DNA of 64,000 nucleotides from JBNJFY01 sp051747265 (GTDB taxonomy: Bacteria; Bacteroidota; Rhodothermia; Balneolales; Balneolaceae), in the NCBI GenBank assembly GCA_051747265.1, contig JBNJFY010000004.1, positions 124,001-188,000 on the forward strand, given 5' to 3'. Made by a program: the position numbers and the translations under genes. The notes under the pieces are model-generated. The model was not told the origin of the DNA and searched no databases. It saw nothing but the letters and a program-made list of their open reading frames with translations. Below are positions 7,629 to 15,579 of this stretch, one piece after another (position 1 is the first letter of the stretch; each line of letters starts with the position of its first letter).

Positions 7629-8516
7629 TCATTTTATTGCCAACTTGATGTTGCATTTTTCATTGATCGATAATTGCTCTATCAAGTTTAATATGTTTCT
7701 TATATGACTAGGAGCGTTAAACTTAGTATCAATAAAAATGCCATCAACTATTTCCTTCCATTTGCCATCGTAGCTTTTAGAGGTATGGCTGGGTTTTATA
7801 TTTAGGAAGTATTTATTGCTAGTTGCATATATAGGCAGACTTGACCGTTTCAATAATTCATTTTTGATTAGCCAGTTGACGACAGTTTCATCCAATTCTG
7901 TCCATGAATTTATGTCATACTTATCATTATTGATCTTTACAGAAAAAGGCTTGCTTTTAACTAGATCGTTCCCTCGTTTTTTTAAAATATCAAGTGAGAT
8001 ATGTTTTCTTGACATTGAGGCATCCTTTCTTTCTATATTTTTAGCTGATCTAGAAAAATTTGGCAACCTCTTTATTAAGTCTTGGAAAAAATTATCAATG
8101 AATGAAGTTTGATTAGAGAACTTTCTTATTAGGACCTTTTTAAATTCATGTAAGTTTTGGTCATCAAGCATCTGATCTACTTCACTGGTTGATTTATTAA
8201 GTTGTCGGCCATATTTATCCGAAACAGTCTCTCTTCTTACTCTGTGTCTCTTTGCAACTGATTTTGTGGCTTCAACTCGTGAAAAGCCTCTAATTTTGAC
8301 TAAGAAAATAACTTCTAGTATATGTTGTAGGGCAACTGGAGTCTCAATCGGAAAATCGGGAAGTAGAGAATTTGATTTAAGAGGTTCTTTTCTTCCGACT
8401 TTGTTTTGTAGTAACTCACGCCTTAAAATTGAGTTTGGTGTATCATTAAAATCCTGAATCTTCTCTAGAAGATATTTATGCACTTCTTCATCAATTTCAA
8501 TCCTGTAGTATTTCAT
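7629..8516 (-). CDS. Uncharacterised protein with SeqA/RHH-like N-terminus
   Basis: A 295-residue protein of unknown function. The first ~36 residues (YYRIEIDEEVHKYLLEKIQD ... NSILRRELL) resemble the short strand-helix-helix N-terminus of SeqA and ribbon-helix-helix proteins, used there for dimerisation or DNA binding. A second helical segment around residues 62-105 (SRVEATKSVAKRHRVRRETVSDKY) looks like a helix-turn-helix, with basic residues before the presumed recognition helix. The C-terminal half (about 190-290) is mixed alpha/beta with no motif I know. The gene is AT-rich, sits between the retron and the ABC-3C system, and is transcribed away from the latter, so it could be an island regulator or a stand-alone defence protein. 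Both are inference. Confidence 0.55.
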   Translation of the reverse strand: MKYYRIEIDEEVHKYLLEKIQDFNDTPNSILRRELLQNKVGRKEPLKSNSLLPDFPIETPVALQHILEVIFLVKIRGFSRVEATKSVAKRHRVRRETVSDKYGRQLNKSTSEVDQMLDDQNLHEFKKVLIRKFSNQTSFIDNFFQDLIKRLPNFSRSAKNIERKDASMSRKHISLDILKKRGNDLVKSKPFSVKINNDKYDINSWTELDETVVNWLIKNELLKRSSLPIYATSNKYFLNIKPSHTSKSYDGKWKEIVDGIFIDTKFNAPSHIRNILNLIEQLSINEKCNIKLAIK

Positions 8517-8720
8517 AATAATTGAGTGTTTGCTTAAAAAACATTCTTACTACAAGATTAATAGTAAATATAGTATAATGATGCAAGTATTTATAAACCA
8601 CAATGCCTTGCATCTAATCACCAGCACTGAAGAGAATGAGCCGGAATATTAGGTGTATAGCAGTGCGTGTAATTATGATGGACGTTTGCTCAATATTTGG
8701 TTAGGAGGGGCACAAGGTCA

Positions 8721-8734
8721 CAAGCGGACGATTG
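8721..8734. repeat. AAGCG-type palindrome before the ABC-3C operon
   Basis: CAAGCGGACGATTG followed by CGCC is a one-base variant of the copy at 7589-7602; the flanking GGCACAAG is shared in part. Confidence 0.55.
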
Positions 8735-8844
8735 CGCCATATCGGGATTAAAGCATTGGTAAGTTATATTGGGTTTAAGCTGACATTTGCGGCATATTGT
8801 GGACAGGGCATGAAATTTGAATTTCTTGTTATTAAAACTCTGTA

Positions 8845-8852
8845 TAAATTTG
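8845..8852 (+). promoter_or_regulatory. Possible -7 element for the ABC-3C operon
   Basis: TAAATTTG fits the TAnnTTTG consensus described for Bacteroidota primary sigma factor promoters and lies 29 bases before the start codon at 8882. A matching -33 element at ideal spacing is not clear. Confidence 0.35.
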
Positions 8853-8881
8853 CCCTAAATTAAAATCGAATAATTCAGCAG

Positions 8882-9847
8882 ATGAGATATAATTACCATG
8901 ACTTGTATAACCATCAATTTGAGGATTTAGTTGTTGCTATATGCAAATATTATCTTGGAATGGGAGTGCAAGAATTTAGTACAGGACCAGATGGGGGGAG
9001 AGACGCAAAATTTGTTGGAACTGCTAATGCTCACACAAGTAAATCTAATCCTTTGAGCGGACAGTTTATTATCCAAGCTAAGCACACAGAAAATCCTGTA
9101 GCTAAAGTTTCTGACAAGGATTTTAGTTCTAACAGAGATGACTCAGTTATTGAAAAAGAGAAAAAGCGTTTGAAAAAACTAATAGCCCAGAACGAAGTAG
9201 AGCATTATATAATGTTTACTAATCGGCGTGAGGGTGCTAATAAAATCGTAGAGTTACAAGATGATCTTGAATCTTTAGGCTTAGAATCAGCTTATATTTT
9301 TGGTATTAAAAATACCGATAGATTTTTAAAAGTTTATTCAGAAGCAGTTGAATTAGCAGATATCAATGAATATCAAGGGCCACTCAGGGTGGTTCCTGAT
9401 GATTTAGCTAAAATAATATCAAGGCTAAAAAATGAATTGAAAATTCTGGCTAGAAGTGACAATAGTGAGACTAATAACACGAGTATGAAGCGGGCGGAGT
9501 TTAAGAAAAAAAATAAACTCAATGGGGTTAGCGAAGAATTAGCAGAATTCATTATCCGTAATTATATCTCAACATTTGACAAAATTGACCAATTTTTAGC
9601 AGCTCCTGTAAATGAAGATTATCAAGAGCTATATATTGAAACAGCACAGGAATTCAATGCTGAAATACTTGAAAGATTATCAAAAGGAGATTCGATGGAT
9701 GCTCTATTAAATAACCTAATTTACAGGCTTAAAACCAGAGATGGAGACCTCAAGACTAATAAACGATTGACGCGTGCAACAATTTATTACATGTACTGGA
9801 AATGTGATTTAGGTATAGATGAGGAGGTGGAAAATGTTAATACCTAA
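8882..9847 (+). CDS. ABC-3C system effector with restriction endonuclease-like domain
   Basis: A 321-residue protein and first gene of a three-gene operon. Its N-terminal ~160 residues look like an Mrr-type restriction endonuclease fold: HQFEDLVVAI (conserved FE, 13-14), GPDGGRDA (catalytic Asp at 41), then FIIQAKH (Q-x-K, 65-67), the usual D...QxK set. The C-terminal half (about 200-310) is helical and probably the region linking it to the other components. Known from comparative genomics (Aravind group): ABC-three-component systems pair an ABC ATPase with DUF2326 and a small middle component with a variable effector, often a nuclease. Here the nuclease would cut nucleic acid when the ATPase senses invasion (inference). 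Its end overlaps the next gene by 14 bases. Confidence 0.8.
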   Translation: MRYNYHDLYNHQFEDLVVAICKYYLGMGVQEFSTGPDGGRDAKFVGTANAHTSKSNPLSGQFIIQAKHTENPVAKVSDKDFSSNRDDSVIEKEKKRLKKLIAQNEVEHYIMFTNRREGANKIVELQDDLESLGLESAYIFGIKNTDRFLKVYSEAVELADINEYQGPLRVVPDDLAKIISRLKNELKILARSDNSETNNTSMKRAEFKKKNKLNGVSEELAEFIIRNYISTFDKIDQFLAAPVNEDYQELYIETAQEFNAEILERLSKGDSMDALLNNLIYRLKTRDGDLKTNKRLTRATIYYMYWKCDLGIDEEVENVNT

Positions 9848-10067
9848 TAAACATAATCATCCAGACCTGACGGTGCTTGCTGTTGCAACCAAGATTATTC
9901 AAAGACTGCGTAGAACAAAGGTTAAGTCATTTGACGAGTTGCGGAATATAGTAAAAGATTATCATGAAAGAGCGGAACCGCTATTTCTGCCAGCCCTTCA
10001 ACTATTATTTTTACTAGATATAATTGAATACCATAAAAAGAATGATTCTGTAGAATATATCGGATAG
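9834..10067 (+). CDS. ABC-3C system middle component
   Basis: A 77-residue protein, the small middle component of the ABC-three-component system; it looks most like the type called middle component 6 (from memory). MLIPNKHNHPD at the start and FLPALQLLFLLDIIEYH toward the end are the recognisable features. The fold is expected to be a small winged-helix-like adaptor between ATPase and effector. The open frame can be extended five codons upstream to 9819, but the ATG at 9834 directly follows a strong ribosome-binding sequence (GAGGAGGTGG, 9821-9830) and gives the conserved MLxPNKH start. It overlaps the upstream gene by 14 bases, and the ATPase starts 4 bases downstream, so all three are translationally coupled. 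Confidence 0.82.
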   Translation: MLIPNKHNHPDLTVLAVATKIIQRLRRTKVKSFDELRNIVKDYHERAEPLFLPALQLLFLLDIIEYHKKNDSVEYIG

Positions 10068-10070
10068 TTC

Positions 10071-11843
10071 ATGAAGCTAAGCAAACTATATTGTAATAAG
10101 CCTCAGATATTTCCTGATATAAAATTTAATTCGGGATTGAATGTCATTTTAGGAGAGATACGTAATCCTGAAAATAAAGACAAAGATACGCACAACCTAG
10201 GTAAGACTACTTTTGTCAAGTTAATTGATTTTTGCTTACTGAAAGGTTCTCATTATCGGGCTTTCTGGAAACAGAATGAAGAGTTAATGAATAAATTCAT
10301 CTTTTTTCTGGAAATAGAAAACAATGACGAGTATTTGACGATTAGAAGGGGATTTGAGAACGATACAAAAATCTCCCTTATAAAACATTCCTCCCCAGAT
10401 AAGAACTTTTATACAAATAACCCCAACTGGGATCACGAAAATATCGCGTTTTCAAATGCCAAAGAAATTTTAGATAACTATTTAAACTTTGAGATCATAA
10501 AGCCTTGGGATTTTAGAAAAATAATTTCTTACCTAGTCAGAATTCAAAATGACTATAATGATATTTTTCGGCTGAGAAAACATGCTGGAAAAGATATAGA
10601 TTGGAAGCCTCCACTAGCTCAGATATTAGGTTTAAATGGCGTAGCTGCAGAACGCGCTTATGAAATTGATGAGGTTATTAATGAAAAGGAAAAGGAGGTT
10701 GATTTCCTAGAATCTAGACTCTCAGAGTTTAAAGATGAACCAGATAAATTAAATGGCTTAATTCAAATTAAGGATGGAGAAGTAAATGGTATAGAACAGA
10801 GACTTTCAAACTTTGATTTTAAAGAAGTTGAAAAAGATATTGATCGGGATTTGGTTTCTGAAATTGAGGAAGAGATATCTAATTTAAATGACAATAGGTA
10901 CTACATTGAGGTTGAAATAAACCAGTTAAAGGAATCGCTGGAAAACAAGTCAAGCTTTTCAATTGATAAAACCGAAAAGCTATTTAAGGAGGCTGGAGTT
11001 GTATTTGGTGACCAAATCAAAAAAAACTACAAAGATCTTATCGAATTCAATGAAGATATTACTAGTGAAAGAGAGAAATATTTAAGAGAAGAACTCCAAA
11101 ATCGTCAGCATGAACTCGAAGAAATAGAGACTCGTCTAGAAGCATTAAATGAAAAAAGGAAAGTCGCACTTGAAACCATTAAGGAGAAGGAAACTTTTGA
11201 GAAGTATAAAAAGCTAAACGATTATTTAGCTGAGCAGAAATCTGTGCTCAACAACCTACTTGAGAAAAAAGAAGATTCTACTAAGCACTCCAACCTTATT
11301 AATGAGATTACAAGGCTAAAGCACGAGAGGGATGAAATTGAAGCAGATATGAGAGAGGACCTTGATAGTCCTTCTGATAGATATAAAAAAATCAAAAAAT
11401 CATATAGTAAAGTCATTAACAAAGTATTAAACCAAAACGCTGTTATTTCCACTCAGTTAAATAGTGCTGGTAATTACGAGTACAAGGCTGATTATATTAG
11501 TAAAACAGGTGACTCAACGAGTCAAGGCAAAGGCCATTCTTATAAAAAGCTGCAATGCATTGCATTTGATATAGCTTTAATAATCACTAGTCTCAACCAA
11601 CGTTTCCCCCATTTTGTTGTTCATGACGGGGTGTTAGAAACCTTAGAAGACAGGAAAAGACTGAATCTTGTTAACCTTATGCAAGAACAGTCAGAACAAG
11701 GTTTACAAGAAATTATTACCGTCATTGACTCCCATTTGCCTGTAGTTGATGGTCGTAAATTTGAATTTGAGGAAGACAAAATTATAAGAAGACTTCATGA
11801 TTCCGGTCAGAATGGTAGATTATTTAGAATGCCAAAATGGTAA
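10071..11843 (+). CDS. ABC-3C system ATPase, DUF2326 family
   Basis: A 590-residue SMC/RecN-like ABC ATPase. The N-terminus has the strand GLNVILGEI, a loop, then HNLGKTTF (42-48), a split Walker A typical of DUF2326 proteins. A long charged coiled-coil runs from about 190 to 450. The C-terminal head carries SQGKGHSYKKLQCIAFDIAL (~488-507), in the position of the ABC signature, and HFVVHDGVLETL, the Walker B region, with Asp-Gly in place of the usual Asp-Glu. The family couples ATP hydrolysis to sensing of nucleic acid or nucleoprotein states. As last gene of the operon it is the presumed sensor and switch for the nuclease at 8882. Like its partners it is AT-rich. Confidence 0.88.
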   Translation: MKLSKLYCNKPQIFPDIKFNSGLNVILGEIRNPENKDKDTHNLGKTTFVKLIDFCLLKGSHYRAFWKQNEELMNKFIFFLEIENNDEYLTIRRGFENDTKISLIKHSSPDKNFYTNNPNWDHENIAFSNAKEILDNYLNFEIIKPWDFRKIISYLVRIQNDYNDIFRLRKHAGKDIDWKPPLAQILGLNGVAAERAYEIDEVINEKEKEVDFLESRLSEFKDEPDKLNGLIQIKDGEVNGIEQRLSNFDFKEVEKDIDRDLVSEIEEEISNLNDNRYYIEVEINQLKESLENKSSFSIDKTEKLFKEAGVVFGDQIKKNYKDLIEFNEDITSEREKYLREELQNRQHELEEIETRLEALNEKRKVALETIKEKETFEKYKKLNDYLAEQKSVLNNLLEKKEDSTKHSNLINEITRLKHERDEIEADMREDLDSPSDRYKKIKKSYSKVINKVLNQNAVISTQLNSAGNYEYKADYISKTGDSTSQGKGHSYKKLQCIAFDIALIITSLNQRFPHFVVHDGVLETLEDRKRLNLVNLMQEQSEQGLQEIITVIDSHLPVVDGRKFEFEEDKIIRRLHDSGQNGRLFRMPKW

Positions 11844-11901
11844 TTGTAGCTCTATTATGAGAGCTCATTGTTAGCCTTTCAAATGATATTTGAACTTTAC
11901 T

Positions 11902-12117
11902 CTAAATAGAAAAGGGAAAGCGGTTGGGTAAAGCTCGATGAACCCTGCCTTTATAAACGACCTGAAAGTGAAGAGGATGACGGCTAATTTCTGAAAGCTT
12001 GGCGTCAATACAACGAATGAACTCCTGACCTAAGCCATGATTTTGCTCTTGATACCACTGGTAAGCACCATCTAAATCTTGCTGTGCGTCTTCGGTGAGT
12101 ATTAACGTTTTGGGCAC
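11902..12117 (-). CDS. RelE/ParE-type toxin, apparently truncated at C-terminus
   Basis: 71 residues with the N-terminal two thirds of a RelE/ParE-family toxin (LILTEDAQQDLDGAYQWYQE, then HPLHFQVVYKGRVHRALPNRFPFSI). Family members usually continue ~25 residues after FPFSI(Y/F) with the last strands and catalytic or binding tail. Here a TAG stop follows Ile directly, and the next codons do not restore a convincing family C-terminus. It could be an inactive remnant or a short variant. Its antitoxin gene ends 6 bases upstream, so the operon order is normal. It closes the right-hand side of the defence island. Confidence 0.7.
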   Translation of the reverse strand: MPKTLILTEDAQQDLDGAYQWYQEQNHGLGQEFIRCIDAKLSEISRHPLHFQVVYKGRVHRALPNRFPFSI

Positions 12118-12123
12118 AGTGAT

Positions 12124-12336
12124 TTATAGATACTTTTGACGAATCTCTTTCCAGGAAGAACCATTCTTTTTGTCTTCTCCTAACGTCTTGAGCCGTTGCT
12201 CTAAAATAGATTTGTGATGATCAGGTACATCAAGCTCTTCAGGCTCAGAGGCAATAGAATCCCACAGAGCTTCGACCAAGAGCAACTTCTCGTTTTTGCT
12301 AAGCTGTGATAGCTTGTTGATTAGAGTCTTTTCCAT
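12124..12336 (-). CDS. Addiction module antitoxin (Unstab_antitox family)
   Basis: A 70-residue protein of the putative addiction module component family. Diagnostic features are the helical start LINKLSQLSKNEKLLLVEALWDSI, the EPEELDVPDHHKSILEQRL core and the ending SSWKEIRQKYL, all standard for the family, which pairs with RelE/ParE-type toxins as seen here. It precedes the toxin by 6 bases. If the toxin is dead, the antitoxin may persist only by chance or to neutralise related toxins; this is inference. Confidence 0.85.
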   Translation of the reverse strand: MEKTLINKLSQLSKNEKLLLVEALWDSIASEPEELDVPDHHKSILEQRLKTLGEDKKNGSSWKEIRQKYL

Positions 12337-12553
12337 AGCAGGAATTTCGCTTTGTAATTATAAACGCAAGTTGAATAAAAACGAGCTTGAAAACAATTAA
12401 TTGAGGTAGAAGTGGACAAAGCGGGAGGGATGCAAACATAGCAGTTGGAGATGGCCGTGCTTCACTTTGTTTCGCTCGCCATGACATTTGGGAGGCTCGA
12501 GGTAAGTGGGGTACTGTAACCAACCGCGTTTATGACAACAACAGATCTAAAAA
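12337..12553. other. Intergenic, one copy of the palindromic repeat
   Basis: No gene is supported. Bases 12451-12486 (GAGATGGCCGTGC...GCTCGCCATGACAT) are an inverted repeat of the same family as the fields at 352-3103. This copy marks the right edge of the island. Confidence 0.5.
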
Positions 12554-12590
12554 ACAAAAGCCCGACCACCATCACGGCGCCGGGCTTTGT
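12554..12590 (-). terminator. Intrinsic terminator of the S9 peptidase gene
   Basis: On the minus strand, ACAAAGCCCG pairs with CGGGCTTTTGT and is followed by a T-run (complement of 12548-12556). It lies 31 bases after the stop codon at 12621. Confidence 0.8.
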
Positions 12591-12620
12591 AAGGTAAACT
12601 AGTTTGGTTTATCTACGGAA

Positions 12621-15380
12621 TCATTCCTTCACCACCCGAAACCCGGTATACATCATACTCGGTTGCGCAGCAGTAGCCCGCTCATCCACAAAGCTGACGG
12701 CACTATAGCCGTACACGGCTTCGGAACCGTTGTCGGAGTAGTACTCCGCGGCGTTGCCGCCCAGGTCGTAGATGTGGGCGTTGCCTATGGCGGTGCCGTT
12801 GAAGGAGCCGACGGTCATCAGTAGGGACTGGTCCAGTTCCTCCAGCTTTTGACGGAGTTCGGGGACGTCATCCAGCGTAAGGTCGTAGCCGGCCCAGTAG
12901 TTGAGGCTGTTTTCGGATTTGGCCACCGCCTTGGCTTTTTTCTGCAGGCGTTGGGCCTCGGTGGCGTTGGGCAGGCGGTAGCTGTCGCCGGTCTGCTCGC
13001 TGAGCCACTGCACGTAGCCCTGGGCATCGGCGTAGGAGAGGCCGGTAGCCGGTTTGTTGGCGTCTACCGCCGGGTAGGAGTGATCGCTATCGTAGGCGGC
13101 GTATTGGGCGTTGGTCACCTCGAAACGCCCGATGCTGCTGGAGTCGTCGGCGATGGGAAGCACTTCGGGGATCAGGGTGCCGTTGTGGTTCACGCCGTAT
13201 TGTCCGTCTACTTCGGCGGCTTTGCTCTTCTTGAGCACATCGGCCAGCGGACTGTCTTCTTTGAAGGCTTCGTTTTCGGTGCCGGGTTCACCCCACAGGT
13301 AGGTTTTGATCCACTGGAATTCTTCTTCCACTTTGCGGGTTTGGTGGGTGATTTGGCCTAAGCTGTGCGGCTCACCGGGGAACCAGAGGAAGCGCACGGG
13401 TGCTTGTTCCAGCTCATGCAGGGCGCGGTAGTATTCCCATCCCTGGTCGCGGGGGACGGCCCGGTCTTCGCTGCCGTGGAAGATGATGGTGGGGGTTTTC
13501 ACTTTCTCCATCTCAAACAGCGGCGATTTCTGAATGTAGGTTTCGTTGTAGATCTTGTCGCCGGTATTGTCCCACGGCGCGCCACCGAAGTAGCTCTGAT
13601 CAAAGGAGACGCCAAAGCGGCAGGTTCCGTAATCGGAGGTCCAGTTCACATCGCCGGCTCCGGGCGCGGCCACTTTAAACATATCTGGCTCCTGCACGGT
13701 GAGCATGGTGGTCAGGATGGCTCCATTGGACCAGCCTTTGACGGCTAGCGAGTCCTTGGTGATTTTGCCTTCTCCAGCCAGTTTGTCGATACCGTTGAGG
13801 ATATCTACCAGCTCCAACTCGTAATATTTGCCTTTGATAGACTCCACAAAATCCAGTCCGTGATTGCCGGATCCGTGATAGTTGGGCATCAACACAAAGG
13901 CGCCTTCCTGGGCGTACATATTGGGGAAGTCGGCCCAGCTCTCGTGCCACTCGTCCAGATCCACACCCATGGGTCCACCGTGAATGGTAACTACCAGCGG
14001 ATAGGTGCGGTCGGGATCGTAATTGTGCGGATAATAGAGCAAGCCGTTGACCTCCTCATCCAGCGCGCCGGTCCAGTAGATGACCTCGGATTTAGCCTTG
14101 GTCAGCTTATCCAGGTGCTCATTCAGATGGATGAACTCTTGACCCTCTTCGATCTCCAGGCGACGGCGGCGGTTGTCCAGCTCCGCGTGCAGATATTGCG
14201 GCGGGGTGGAGGCGGTGGAGTAGACGTAGAGGGCGTGCTCTTTATCGTCGGAGATATCCAGCAGCGTGACGTGTTCGGTGTGGCTATCCGGATCCAGCCG
14301 GACCTCTTTTTTGTCCCATTCCAGCCCGTCTTTTTCCATATAGGCCAGTTTGCGGGTGGTTCCGTTGGCCAATGAGACGATCACATCATCGCCGATCAGA
14401 TCGAAGCCGCCGCCCAGGCCCCAGTCCCAATCGATATTGACGTTGTTCACCGAATGGGCGTTGAGATCGTAGTAGTGGAGCAGCGAAATACCGGCGCCGT
14501 TCCACTCCGGATTGCTGGATTTGACGCTGTAGAAGTAGAACCCGTTGATGCTCTCATCAAACTGGAATCCACCGGGCGTTTGGTAGTCGTCTTGTAAAAT
14601 TTGTCGCTTGGATCCGTCGGTCAGGTTCCACAAGTAGTAGGTGGGATCCGGGTTGGCATCGGCGGCGTAATCGGGCGCCATGATGTGTGAGGTGACCAGC
14701 CATCGGCCGTCCTCGGAAACTTTGTAGGTGCCCACCGGGTATTCATTATCGGTCAGGCGCTGGATCTCTTTGTTGTTCAGATCGAAGGAGTAGATGCGGC
14801 TGGGTTTGAAGTGCGCGGTATCTTCCACCACAATGGTTTTGTCGCCTTCCTCTTCGAGCTTCTGCTCATACAAGGTCTTACCCTCTTCAGATTCAAAGGC
14901 CAGTTTCTGGTCGCCCATCCACTGGATGCTGGAGATGCCCGTATCGAAGCTGTGTACTTCGTACGGCTCACCGCCTAACAGGCTCATTGCCCATAAGCCC
15001 TTGCCTTCGCCGCGCGAGGACAAAAAGTAGAGGGTGGATCCGTCCGCGGAAAACAGCGGGGAGTAATCGGAGTCTTCGCCGCGGGTTAGCTGGACGGTCA
15101 AGTACTCTCCGTCTTTCTTCTGATCCAGGTGGGTGAGGTACAGATCACTGACGAAGCGATCCTTATCTTTGGAGGGGCGCCGCTTTACCCAAACTACTCT
15201 GGATCCGTCCGGGCTGTACTGCACACTGCTGGCCCGTTCTTGTTTAATCACATCGTCCGCGGTCCATTGGGGTCCGTCCGGATTGTTGTTCTGTGCGAAC
15301 AGATGAGAAGGAAGGAAGGTCAGTGCCATAGCAAGCAGCAGGCCGCCTACCATTCCTATCTTGGTTGTTTTATTAGCCAT
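12621..15380 (-). CDS. Secreted S9 prolyl-oligopeptidase fused to FGE-like domain
   Basis: A 919-residue exported serine peptidase. A signal peptide covers residues ~1-29 (hydrophobic LLLAMALTFLPSHLFA). Residues ~40-420 are WD-like propeller repeats (YSPDGSRVVWV, FSADGSTLYFLSS). The alpha/beta-hydrolase domain (~430-700) carries Ser551 in GWSNG, Asp639 in HGSEDR and His672 in GEPHSLG, a complete triad. Residues ~740-919 resemble a formylglycine-generating-enzyme/sulfatase-modifying-factor domain (GRFEVTNAQYAAY, IYDLGGNAAEYYSD, YTGFRVVKE). That domain has no cysteine near its C-terminus, so it is unlikely to oxidise sulfatases and is more likely a binding or structural module (inference). Periplasmic or outer-membrane peptide breakdown is the expected role. 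It has its own terminator; an upstream partner is not evident. Confidence 0.9.
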   Translation of the reverse strand: MANKTTKIGMVGGLLLAMALTFLPSHLFAQNNNPDGPQWTADDVIKQERASSVQYSPDGSRVVWVKRRPSKDKDRFVSDLYLTHLDQKKDGEYLTVQLTRGEDSDYSPLFSADGSTLYFLSSRGEGKGLWAMSLLGGEPYEVHSFDTGISSIQWMGDQKLAFESEEGKTLYEQKLEEEGDKTIVVEDTAHFKPSRIYSFDLNNKEIQRLTDNEYPVGTYKVSEDGRWLVTSHIMAPDYAADANPDPTYYLWNLTDGSKRQILQDDYQTPGGFQFDESINGFYFYSVKSSNPEWNGAGISLLHYYDLNAHSVNNVNIDWDWGLGGGFDLIGDDVIVSLANGTTRKLAYMEKDGLEWDKKEVRLDPDSHTEHVTLLDISDDKEHALYVYSTASTPPQYLHAELDNRRRRLEIEEGQEFIHLNEHLDKLTKAKSEVIYWTGALDEEVNGLLYYPHNYDPDRTYPLVVTIHGGPMGVDLDEWHESWADFPNMYAQEGAFVLMPNYHGSGNHGLDFVESIKGKYYELELVDILNGIDKLAGEGKITKDSLAVKGWSNGAILTTMLTVQEPDMFKVAAPGAGDVNWTSDYGTCRFGVSFDQSYFGGAPWDNTGDKIYNETYIQKSPLFEMEKVKTPTIIFHGSEDRAVPRDQGWEYYRALHELEQAPVRFLWFPGEPHSLGQITHQTRKVEEEFQWIKTYLWGEPGTENEAFKEDSPLADVLKKSKAAEVDGQYGVNHNGTLIPEVLPIADDSSSIGRFEVTNAQYAAYDSDHSYPAVDANKPATGLSYADAQGYVQWLSEQTGDSYRLPNATEAQRLQKKAKAVAKSENSLNYWAGYDLTLDDVPELRQKLEELDQSLLMTVGSFNGTAIGNAHIYDLGGNAAEYYSDNGSEAVYGYSAVSFVDERATAAQPSMMYTGFRVVKE

Positions 15381-15579
15381 AGGGGGTATATTTTTGAAAT
15401 TATTAAGTCTGAGATTGACCTAAGGTTAAAAGGGTTTGAGGCGAACTCAATTTATCATTAAAAGTTTAATTAATTTTAACGAGAAGCGGAGACGGCAATT
15501 AAGCCATTAATACGACGACTTGGGTGAGCACCCGAATATTTATTAGACTTACAACAACCGATAACCGGAGTAACCGTCT

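Larger units (their letters stand above)
8517..8881. other. Divergent intergenic region with palindrome
   Basis: This 365-bp AT-rich stretch separates divergent genes, so promoters in both directions are expected. I see the palindrome at 8721-8734 and a possible Bacteroidota -7 element at 8845-8852. Bases 8744-8790 echo the region upstream of the toxin-antitoxin copies (AAAGCATTGGTAA). Confidence 0.5.

Noticed and set aside
12299..12523. 74-residue open frame upstream of the third antitoxin
   Set aside because: It overlaps the antitoxin start and reads through the GAGATGGCC palindrome, so it is a repeat artefact.
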